64,000 bases of DNA from Corallium rubrum (lineage: Eukaryota > Cnidaria > Anthozoa > Scleralcyonacea > Coralliidae), in contig CAXIUP010000033.1 in NCBI GenBank assembly GCA_964035015.1, positions 38,501 through 102,500 on the forward strand, in the 5' to 3' direction. Below are positions 14,936 to 26,163 of the stretch, piece after piece. Positions within the stretch are counted from its first letter, which is position 1. Every line of letters begins with the position of its first letter. Below the pieces are notes generated by a model. That model was not told where the DNA came from, ran no database searches, and saw only the letters and a list, made by a program, of their open reading frames with translations. The position numbers were made by a program, and so were the translations under genes.

Positions 14936-15280
14936 GCTAATAAGTATTGTGTGTGTCAAAAATATGCGTCGAGAACATTCTGCCGTATGTTATATTCATG
15001 TAACTAGGAGTTCTTATCAGAAGTGAAATGCTGCGTCGCGACTGACACAACGGAGCAGTGCACAGGAGGTTGGCTGTAGAAGTGTTCAGGATTAAACTAC
15101 AGAACGATTGCTTCTCTGCTTTCACGGTAAGAATAACCAGAGATAAGCAGTTATTTATTTACTGGGAATAGAGTAGTTGACACTAAAATCGAGTCCGCTG
15201 TTTTGTATGTTTTCGTTTGCTTACTCGAACTGCCAAAATTCGAGAGTATTTGATAGTCTGTGGACAAGAATGCGGATTAC
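14936..15280. other. Transition with an inverted partial copy of the foldback element centre
   Basis: No gene is recognised. From about 14,985 to 15,095 the sequence is, read as reverse complement, a diverged copy of the central part of the foldback element (compare 15,835-15,960). It shares the words for 'aactcctagt', 'cagcatttcacttct' and 'tgtcagtcgcga'. The piece therefore lies in the opposite orientation to the nearby fuller copy. Confidence 0.6.
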
Positions 15281-16175
15281 CCGATATTTCGATAACAAAC
15301 GCAATCGCTGTATGTTTCTTATTTGTAATCGTCCTCGACGGCTTCAGTACTTTACTAAGCTGGAGTAATCAAGGATTATGTAAATGCGTTCGACGCATGT
15401 GGAGCAATAGATGAATAGATGGTGAATTAAGATTGCTTTATAAACATAAAATTATGCTGTAACGAATTATGAGAATACAGCGTCTCAATAATTAACCTCA
15501 ATGTTTTTGACAACGTTGATCCCGCATTCCCGTTCGTTTATAGTTCGATTTGAAATATGACCGCTCGATTAGTCAGCCGCAAATATTACAAAACGTGAAG
15601 TTCGATTAAGCAAACGTGTCGCTTGAATGGAAAAATTATAGTCGCGAGGCTTGCTCGTTTCAAGTGAATGTTGTTCGAATTAGATGTATGGCGTTCAAAT
15701 GGGCACATTGAATTTTGACATTATAAACGCGCCATATTATTACCGTATGTTATTTTAATATTACGTGGTTTATATTCTGCATTGTATTTCTTTCATCGGC
15801 CATGCTATAGAACATTTCTTGCATCATTCTGCTGGGCTAATCCTGAACATTTCTACGGTCAAGCTCGTATCCACTGCTCCTGTGTCAGTCGCGAGACAGC
15901 ATTTCACTTCTGTCATTCTGATATAAAGAACTCCTAGTTTTTAAAATAACATACGGTAATCATATGGCGCGTTTGTAATGTCGAAATTCAATGTGACCAT
16001 CTGAACGCCATACATAAACTTCGAAAAACAATTATTTGAAACGAGCAAGCCTCGGGACTATAAATTTTCCATTGAAGCGACACGGTTGCCAAATGGAACA
16101 TTCATATTTGTGATATTTGCGGGTGACTTATCTACCGGTCATATTTCAAATCGAACTAACGAACGGAATGCTGGT
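15281..16175. mobile_element. Foldback (long inverted-repeat) element, copy 1, right arm truncated
   Basis: The left arm runs from about 15,281 to 15,760. Its inner about 190 bp are repeated in reverse complement at about 15,945-16,175, around an unpaired centre of about 180 bp that includes CTGCTCCTGTGTCAGTCGCG. The right arm stops near 16,175, while the left arm continues outward for roughly another 220 bp. That extra part is matched, inverted, by the right arm of copy 2 (62,210-62,408). No reading frame of note lies inside, so this is a non-autonomous element or an element end. Family is unknown. Confidence 0.75.
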
Positions 16176-16189
16176 CGAACTTGCCAGGA

Positions 16190-16266
16190 TTGCGTGGATT
16201 GCGTAGGATGGCGTGGGATATTGCGTAGAATTGCGTAGGATCGCGTAGGATGGCGTAGGATGGCGT
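16190..16266. repeat. Short degenerate tandem repeat (TTGCGTAGGA-like)
   Basis: About eight imperfect 9-10 bp units of the type TTGCGTAGGA / TGGCGTAGGA lie at the broken right edge of foldback copy 1 and about 95 bp before the KDZ start codon. Confidence 0.8.
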
Positions 16267-16361
16267 GAAATATCACGCATGCGCATTGAAGAAATGCGGA
16301 GAAGTTGTCACTCGAGTCGGACGTCTATAGAAGTGCACGTATCTTCCTTTTATAAAATTAT

Positions 16362-17074
16362 ATGGAGTCTTACTTGAAGAATCAAGTTTTTCTTGGACGA
16401 TTGATATTTGTGTTGCAAGCTGTTGGTGACTATTTTTTATTGGTTCCACGTTTTTGTAGTATTGTGAGACGATATGTTGTAAATGGTCTAGTAAAAGGGA
16501 CGAATAATATCGGTGAAGTCGGACTGGACCAAGCGGAACAGGTAGTGGAAGAACGAAAATTTGCGTGTGAAACAAGAGGTCTTCTTTACTTGGATCGTGA
16601 CAATTGTCTCATTGAGGGATTTAAGGAAACATTCCATCGTTTTCACGAGTTTACGTTGAGCTGTGGCTCTCCTATTGGGACTATATTGATGTCAAGGAGG
16701 AGTGTATGTCACCGTTGTGGTGGCAAGTTACTGGTTGAGGCAAATGGACATGTTGTCGTCTTTTACCATATATATTTTGGTAGTTACCTTGGTTCACGCG
16801 TGAAGAAATCATACCGCAAATGCAAGGTGTACGAGCATCATGGTGGTTGGACAGAGGGGGGTAAACAATATTTTGACGACGATTGCTTGGACAACGAATT
16901 CTTGTTGACGTCTGAGGAAACGGCATTTCACGTGCCTCTGCTGAAAGAGTGTGCGAGTTTGCTCGTAGTTGGCGCGTTGCCCTTTTCATCTTTTGCTACC
17001 TCATACAACCGCAGATTTGGGTACCGAAAATTAAAGGATATGTGTGACAAGTCGAAGGCGAAGAGAATGAAAAG
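16362..17074 (+). CDS. KDZ gene exon 1: N-terminal cysteine-cluster (CxC5/CxC6-like) region
   Basis: The ATG at 16,362 is the first in frame after a TAA six bases upstream of it. The exon encodes about 237 residues. Residues near 115-125 form C-x2-C-G-G-K-L, and a second cluster, YRKCKVYEHHGG, follows near 152-163. Then come a hydrophobic stretch (LLVVGALPFSSF) and FATSYNRRFGY, as in the cysteine-cluster domains that accompany KDZ transposases. The exon ends AAAG|GTAATA at 17,074, phase 2. TTTTATAAAAT just upstream could be a TATA-like element but is very close to the ATG. Confidence 0.75.
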
Positions 17075-20000
17075 GTAATACATTTTAATAAACTGCGCAT
17101 GTCAACGTTTCTGTTTACATTCATTATTCCTTGAATTGTATGAAATGTTGAGGGATATCGGTATTTACTTATTTGAAGTCATTTAAATATAATTTGGTGA
17201 AAATAAAAATAAAATATAACAATAATTATTTAAAAATTGGTGTATGTCTGCTGATAATAAATTGAGATATATTTTTAAATTGTGTTTTAAGGAATTTGGA
17301 GTCAGAGCAGAGGGAATTATTGCAGGTGCGACAGTTCATGGATAGAAGACGATTGGAGGAGGGGTTTCTCCTGTTTGCAGCTTTAGAGGTGAACGTTGAG
17401 AATTCTTTGTCATTGGAAAGTATTCCTTACGACAAGACTGAGTTGGCGAAGGTTGTTGTTGAACAGTATGAAGGTGTATTTTATAAAAAGTGGACAGGTA
17501 TATTGTAATACAAATATATTTCTTCATTATGATAATTAGTAACTTTGCTTAAGAATTTAATACAAGCATAGGAAGTGTTCTTGATGTTTTTATTTTAACT
17601 CATTCCTGTCCGGGGGCTTCCCCAGAGGTGAATAAAATCGTCTGGCGTTAGCCAGAATAAAATACTAAAGACCAATTCGGACAAGAAAGAGTTAAAGAGA
17701 TAGTTTATAACGCATTCCTGTCCGGGGGCTTCCCCAGAGGTGAATAAAATCGTCTGGCGTTAGCCAGAATAAAATACTAAAGACCAATTCGGACACGAAA
17801 GAGTTAAAGAGATAGTTTATAACTCATTCCTGTCCGTCCGGGGGCTTCCCCAGAGGTGAATAAAATCGTCTGGCGTTAGCCAGAATAAAATACTAAAGAC
17901 CAATTCGGACACGAAAGAGTTAAAGAGATAGTTTATAACGCATTCCTGTCCGGGGGCTTCCCCAGAGGTGAATAAAATCGTCTGGCGTTAGCCAGAATAA
18001 AATACTAAAGACCAATTCGGACAAGAAAGAGTTAAAGAGATAGTTTATAACGCATTCCTGTCCGGGGGCTTCCCCAGAGGTGAATAAAATCGTCTGGCGT
18101 TAGCCAGAATAAAATACTAAAGACCAATTCGGACAAGAAAGAGTTAAAGAGATAGTTTATAACGCATTCCTGTCCGGGGGCTTCCCCAGAGGTGAATAAA
18201 ATCGTCTGGCGTTAGCCCGAATAAAATACTAAAGACCAATTCGGACAAGAAAGAGTTAAAGAGATAGTTTATAACTCATTCCTGTCCGGGGGCTTCCCCA
18301 GAGGTGAATAAAATCGTCTGGCGTTAGCCAGAATAAAATACTAAAGACCAATTCGGACAAGAAAGAGTTAAAGAGATAGTTTATAACTCATTCCTGTCCG
18401 GGGGCTTCCCCAGAGGTGAATAAAATCGTCTGGCGTTAGCCCGAATAAAATACTAAAGACCAATTCGGACAAGAAAGAGTTAAAGAGATAGTTTATAACT
18501 CATTCCTGTCCGGGGGCTTCCCCAGAGGTGAATAAAATCGTCTGGCGTTAGCCCGAATAAAATACTAAAGACCAATTCGGACAAGAAAGAGTTAAAGAGA
18601 TAGTTTATAACTCATTCCTGTCCGGGGGCTTCCCCAGAGGTGAATAAAATCGTCTGGCGTTAGCCCGAATAAAATACTAAAGATCAATTCGGACAAGAAA
18701 GAGTTAAAGAGATAGTTTATAACTCATTCCTGTCCGGGGGCTTCCCAGAGGTGAATAAAATCGTCTGGCGTTAGCCCGAATAAAATACTAAAGATCAATT
18801 CGGACAAGAAAGAGTTAAAGAGATAGTTTATAACTCATTCCTGTCCGGGGGCTTCCCCAGAGGTGAATAAAATCGTCTGGCGTTAGCCAGAATAAAATAC
18901 TAAAGACCAATTCGGACAAGAAAGAGTTAAAGAGATAGTTTATAACTCATTCCTGTCCGGGGGCTTCCCCAGAGGTGAATAAAATCGTCTGGCGTTAGCC
19001 AGAATAAAATACTAAAGACCAATTCGGACAAGAAAGAGTTAAAGAGATAGTTTATAACTCATTCCTGTCCGGGGGCTTCCCCAGAGGTGAATAAAATCGT
19101 CTGGCGTTAGCCAGAATAAAATACTAAAGACCAATTCGGACAAGAAAGAGTTAAAGAGATAGTTTATAACTCATTCCTGTCCGGGGGCTTCCCCAGAGGT
19201 GAATAAAATCGTCTGGCGTTAGCCAGAATAAAATACTAAAGACCAATTCGGACAAGAAAGAGTTAAAGAGATAGTTTATAACTCATTCCTGTCCGGGGCT
19301 TCCCCAGAGGTGAATAAAATCGTCTGGCGTTAGCCAGAATAAAATACTAAAGACCAATTCGGACAAGAAAGAGTTAAAGAGATAGTTTATAACTCATTCC
19401 TGTCCGGGGGCTTCCCCAGAGGTGAATAAAATCGTCTGGCGTTAGCCAGAATAAAATACTAAAGACCAATTCGGACAAGAAAGAGTTAAAGAGATAGTTT
19501 ATAACTCATTCCTGTCCGGGGGCTTCCCCAGAGGTGAATAAAATCGTCTGGCGTTAGCCAGAATAAAATACTAAAGACCAATTCGGACAAGAAAGAGTTA
19601 AAGAGATAGTTTATAACTCATTCCTGTCCGGGGGCTTCCCCAGAGGTGAATAAAATCGTCTGGCGTTAGCCAGAATAAAATACTAAAGACCAATTCGGAC
19701 AAGAAAGAGTTAAAGAGATAGTTTATAACTCATTCCTGTCCGGGGGCTTCCCCAGAGGTGAATAAAATCGTCTGGCGTTAGCCAGAATAAAATACTAAAG
19801 ACCAATTCGGACAAGAAAGAGTTAAAGAGATAGTTTATAACTCATTCCTGTCCGGGGGCTTCCCCAGAGGTGAATAAAATCGTCTGGCGTTAGCCAGAAT
19901 AAAATACTAAAGACCAATTCGGACAAGAAAGAGTTAAAGAGATAGTTTATAACTCATTCCTGTCCGGGGGCTTCCCCAGAGGTGAATAAAATCGTCTGGC

Positions 20001-23000
20001 GTTAGCCAGAATAAAATACTAAAGACCAATTCGGACAAGAAAGAGTTAAAGAGATAGTTTATAACTCATTCCTGTCCGGGGGCTTCCCCAGAGGTGAATA
20101 AAATCGTCTGGCGTTAGCCAGAATAAAATACTAAAGACCAATTCGGACAAGAAAGAGTTAAAGAGATAGTTTATAACTCATTCCTGTCCGGGGGCTTCCC
20201 CAGAGGTGAATAAAATCGTCTGGCGTTAGCCAGAATAAAATACTAAAGACCAATTCGGACAAGAAAGAGTTAAAGAGATAGTTTATAACTCATTCCTGTC
20301 CGGGGGCTTCCCCAGAGGTGAATAAAATCGTCTGGCGTTAGCCAGAATAAAATACTAAAGACCAATTCGGACAAGAAAGAGTTAAAGAGATAGTTTATAA
20401 CTCATTCCTGTCCGGGGGCTTCCCCAGAGGTGAATAAAATCGTCTGGCGTTAGCCAGAATAAAATACTAAAGACCAATTCGGACAAGAAAGAGTTAAAGA
20501 GATAGTTTATAACTCATTCCTGTCCGGGGGCTTCCCCAGAGGTGAATAAAATCGTCTGGCGTTAGCCAGAATAAAATACTAAAGACCAATTCGGACAAGA
20601 AAGAGTTAAAGAGATAGTTTATAACTCATTCCTGTCCGGGGGCTTCCCCAGAGGTGAATAAAATCGTCTGGCGTTAGCCAGAATAAAATACTAAAGACCA
20701 ATTCGGACAAGAAAGAGTTAAAGAGATAGTTTATAACTCATTCCTGTCCGGGGGCTTCCCCAGAGGTGAATAAAATCGTCTGGCGTTAGCCAGAATAAAA
20801 TACTAAAGACCAATTCGGACAAGAAAGAGTTAAAGAGATAGTTTATAACTCATTCCTGTCCGGGGGCTTCCCCAGAGGTGAATAAAATCGTCTGGCGTTA
20901 GCCAGAATAAAATACTAAAGACCAATTCGGACAAGAAAGAGTTAAAGAGATAGTTTATAAAGAGATAGTTTATAACTCATTCCTGTCCGGGGGCTTCCCC
21001 AGAGGTGAATAAAATCGTCTGGCGTTAGCCAGAATAAAATACTAAAGACCAATTCGGACAAGAAAGAGTTAAAGAGATAGTTTATAACTCATTCCTGTCC
21101 GGGGGCTTCCCCAGAGGTGAATAAAATCGTCTGGCGTTAGCCAGAATAAAATACTAAAGACCAATTCGGACAAGAAAGAGTTAAAGAGATAGTTTATAAC
21201 TCATTCCTGTCCGGGGGCTTCCCCAGAGGTGAATAAAATCGTCTGGCGTTAGCCAGAATAAAATACTAAAGACCAATTCGGACAAGAAAGAGTTAAAGAG
21301 ATAGTTTATAACTCATTCCTGTCCGGGGGCTTCCCCAGAGGTGAATAAAATCGTCTGGCGTTAGCCAGAATAAAATACTAAAGACCAATTCGGACAAGAA
21401 AGAGTTAAAGAGATAGTTTATAACTCATTCCTGTCCGGGGGCTTCCCCAGAGGTGAATAAAATCGTCTGGCGTTAGCCAGAATAAAATACTAAAGACCAA
21501 TTCGGACAAGAAAGAGTTAAAGAGATAGTTTATAACTCATTCCTGTCCGGGGGCTTCCCCAGAGGTGAATAAAATCGTCTGGCGTTAGCCAGAATAAAAT
21601 ACTAAAGACCAATTCGGACAAGAAAGAGTTAAAGAGATAGTTTATAACTCATTCCTGTCCGGGGGCTTCCCCAGAGGTGAATAAAATCGTCTGGCGTTAG
21701 CCAGAATAAAATACTAAAGACCAATTCGGACAAGAAAGAGTTAAAGAGATAGTTTATAACTCATTCCTGTCCGGGGGCTTCCCCAGAGGTGAATAAAATC
21801 GTCTGGCGTTAGCCAGAATAAAATACTAAAGACCAATTCGGACAAGAAAGAGTTAAAGAGATAGTTTATAACTCATTCCTGTCCGGGGGCTTCCCCAGAG
21901 GTGAATAAAATCGTCTGGCGTTAGCCAGAATAAAATACTAAAGACCAATTCGGACAAGAAAGAGTTAAAGAGATAGTTTATAACTCATTCCTGTCCGGGG
22001 GCTTCCCCAGAGGTGAATAAAATCGTCTGGCGTTAGCCAGAATAAAATACTAAAGACCAATTCGGACAAGAAAGAGTTAAAGAGATAGTTTATAACTCAT
22101 TCCTGTCCGGGGGCTTCCCCAGAGGTGAATAAAATCGTCTGGCGTTAGCCAGAATAAAATACTAAAGACCAATTCGGACAAGAAAGAGTTAAAGAGATAG
22201 TTTATAACTCATTCCTGTCCGGGGGCTTCCCCAGAGGTGAATAAAATCGTCTGGCGTTAGCCAGAATAAAATACTAAAGACCAATTCGGACAAGAAAGAG
22301 TTAAAGAGATAGTTTATAACTCATTCCTGTCCGGGGGCTTCCCCAGAGGTGAATAAAATCGTCTGGCGTTAGCCAGAATAAAATACTAAAGACCAATTCG
22401 GACAAGAAAGAGTTAAAGAGATAGTTTATAACTCATTCCTGTCCGGGGGCTTCCCCAGAGGTGAATAAAATCGTCTGGCGTTAGCCAGAATAAAATACTA
22501 AAGACCAATTCGGACAAGAAAGAGTTAAAGAGATAGTTTATAACTCATTCCTGTCCGGGGGCTTCCCCAGAGGTGAATAAAATCGTCTGGCGTTAGCCAG
22601 AATAAAATACTAAAGACCAATTCGGACAAGAAAGAGTTAAAGAGATAGTTTATAACTCATTCCTGTCCGGGGGCTTCCCCAGAGGTGAATAAAATCGTCT
22701 GGCGTTAGCCAGAATAAAATACTAAAGACCAATTCGGACAAGAAAGAGTTAAAGAGATAGTTTATAACTCATTCCTGTCCGGGGGCTTCCCCAGAGGTGA
22801 ATAAAATCGTCTGGCGTTAGCCAGAATAAAATACTAAAGACCAATTCGGACAAGAAAGAGTTAAAGAGATAGTTTATAACTCATTCCTGTCCGGGGGCTT
22901 CCCCAGAGGTGAATAAAATCGTCTGGCGTTAGCCAGAATAAAATACTAAAGACCAATTCGGACAAGAAAGAGTTAAAGAGATAGTTTATAACTCATTCCT

Positions 23001-25688
23001 GTCCGGGGGCTTCCCCAGAGGTGAATAAAATCGTCTGGCGTTAGCCAGAATAAAATACTAAAGACCAATTCGGACAAGAAAGAGTTAAAGAGATAGTTTA
23101 TAACTCATTCCTGTCCGGGGGCTTCCCCAGAGGTGAATAAAATCGTCTGGCGTTAGCCAGAATAAAATACTAAAGACCAATTCGGACAAGAAAGAGTTAA
23201 AGAGATAGTTTATAACTCATTCCTGTCCGGGGGCTTCCCCAGAGGTGAATAAAATCGTCTGGCGTTAGCCAGAATAAAATACTAAAGACCAATTCGGACA
23301 AGAAAGAGTTAAAGAGATAGTTTATAACTCATTCCTGTCCGGGGGCTTCCCCAGAGGTGAATAAAATCGTCTGGCGTTAGCCAGAATAAAATACTAAAGA
23401 CCAATTCGGACAAGAAAGAGTTAAAGAGATAGTTTATAACTCATTCCTGTCCGGGGGCTTCCCCAGAGGTGAATAAAATCGTCTGGCGTTAGCCAGAATA
23501 AAATACTAAAGACCAATTCGGACAAGAAAGAGTTAAAGAGATAGTTTATAACTCATTCCTGTCCGGGGGCTTCCCCAGAGGTGAATAAAATCGTCTGGCG
23601 TTAGCCAGAATAAAATACTAAAGACCAATTCGGACAAGAAAGAGTTAAAGAGATAGTTTATAACTCATTCCTGTCCGGGGGCTTCCCCAGAGGTGAATAA
23701 AATCGTCTGGCGTTAGCCAGAATAAAATACTAAAGACCAATTCGGACAAGAAAGAGTTAAAGAGATAGTTTATAACTCATTCCTGTCCGGGGGCTTCCCC
23801 AGAGGTGAATAAAATCGTCTGGCGTTAGCCAGAATAAAATACTAAAGACCAATTCGGACAAGAAAGAGTTAAAGAGATAGTTTATAACTCATTCCTGTCC
23901 GGGGCTTCCCCAGAGGTGAATAAAATCGTCTGGCGTTAGCCAGAATAAAATACTAAAGACCAATTCGGACAAGAAAGAGTTAAAGAGATAGTTTATAACT
24001 CATTCCTGTCCGGGGGCTTCCCCAGAGGTGAATAAAATCGTCTGGCGTTAGCCAGAATAAAATACTAAAGACCAATTCGGACAAGAAAGAGTTAAAGAGA
24101 TAGTTTATAACTCATTCCTGTCCGGGGGCTTCCCCAGAGGTGAATAAAATCGTCTGGCGTTAGCCAGAATAAAATACTAAAGACCAATTCGGACAAGAAA
24201 GAGTTAAAGAGATAGTTTATAACTCATTCCTGTCCGGGGGCTTCCCCAGAGGTGAATAAAATCGTCTGGCGTTAGCCAGAATAAAATACTAAAGACCAAT
24301 TCGGACAAGAAAGAGTTAAAGAGATAGTTTATAACTCATTCCTGTCCGGGGGCTTCCCCAGAGGTGAATAAAATCGTCTGGCGTTAGCCAGAATAAAATA
24401 CTAAAGACCAATTCGGACAAGAAAGAGTTAAAGAGATAGTTTATAACTCATTCCTGTCCGGGGGCTTCCCCAGAGGTGAATAAAATCGTCTGGCGTTAGC
24501 CAGAATAAAATACTAAAGACCAATTCGGACAAGAAAGAGTTAAAGAGATAGTTTATAACTCATTCCTGTCCGGGGGCTTCCCCAGAGGTGAATAAAATCG
24601 TCTGGCGTTAGCCAGAATAAAATACTAAAGACCAATTCGGACAAGAAAGAGTTAAAGAGATAGTTTATAACTCATTCCTGTCCGGGGGCTTCCCCAGAGG
24701 TGAATAAAATCGTCTGGCGTTAGCCAGAATAAAATACTAAAGACCAATTCGGACAAGAAAGAGTTAAAGAGATAGTTTATAACTCATTCCTGTCCGGGGG
24801 CTTCCCCAGAGGTGAATAAAATCGTCTGGCGTTAGCCAGAATAAAATACTAAAGACCAATTCGGACAAGAAAGAGTTAAAGAGATAGTTTATAACTCATT
24901 CCTGTCCGGGGCTTCCCCAGAGGTGAATAAAATCGTCTGGCGTTAGCCAGAATAAAATACTAAAGACCAATTCGGACAAGAAAGAGTTAAAGAGATAGTT
25001 TATAACTCATTCCTGTCCGGGAGCTTCCCCAGAGGTGAATAAAATCGTCTGGCGTTAGCCAGAATAAAATACTAAAGACCAATTCGGACAAGAAAGAGTT
25101 AAAGAGATAGTTTATAACTCATTCCTGTCCGGGGGCTTCCCCAGAGGTGAATAAAATCGTCTGGCGTTAGCCAGAATAAAATACTAAAGACCAATTCGGA
25201 CAAGAAAGAGTTAAAGAGATAGTTTATAACTCATTCCTGTCCGGGGGCTTCCCCAGAGGTGAATAAAATCGTCTGGCGTTAGCCAGAATAAAATACTAAA
25301 GACCAATTCGGACAAGAAAGAGTTAAAGAGATAGTTTATAACTCATTCCTGTCCGGGAGCTTCCCCAGAGGTGAATAAAATCGTCTGGCGTTAGCCAGAA
25401 TAAAATACTAAAGACCAATTCGGACAAGAAAGAGTTAAAGAGATAGTTTATAACTCATTCCTGTCCGGGAGCTTCCCCAGAGGTGAATAAAATCGTCTGG
25501 CGTTAGCCAGAATAAAATACTAAAGACCAATTCGGACAAGAAAGAGTTAAAGAGATAGTTTATAACTCATTCCTGTCCGGGAGCTTCCCCAGAGGTGAAT
25601 AAAATCGTCTGGCGTTAGCCAGAATAAAATACTAAAGACCAATTCGGACAAGAAAGTACTTTTTACATTTTTTACTTAAAATAAATAA

Positions 25689-25751
<63 letters not shown>

Positions 25752-26074
25752 ATGTTTACAACATGACCAGCCGTGTTGTATTGAATATACAATCACGAGC
25801 CGAAGGCGAGTGATTGTATATTCAATACAACAAGGACGCGAGTGTTGTAAACAACTTGTGAAATGAATAAATAGTAAAAATCCCTTTGGGATATTGAGAT
25901 GCTAATTTGCTAATTAGTTACAAGCACTAGTGGTTGTATCAGAAGAGTATACATCCCCTAGTGGTTGTAACTAATTAGCATCATTGGTTTTAGTTTGGGT
26001 TTACAGGGGTATACATGTGACATAATTTCTGAAATTGGATTGGCTGCAAAAGTCATGAATTAGTAATGAATTTC

Positions 26075-26163
<89 letters not shown>

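Noticed and set aside
16273-16989. Minus-strand frames across KDZ exon 1
   Set aside because: The plus frame carries the cysteine-cluster motifs and correct splice sites; the antisense frames do not.
17599-25656. rRNA or tRNA gene cluster
   Set aside because: The 112-bp monomer has hairpins but no cloverleaf, no A/B boxes and no rRNA similarity that I can recognise.
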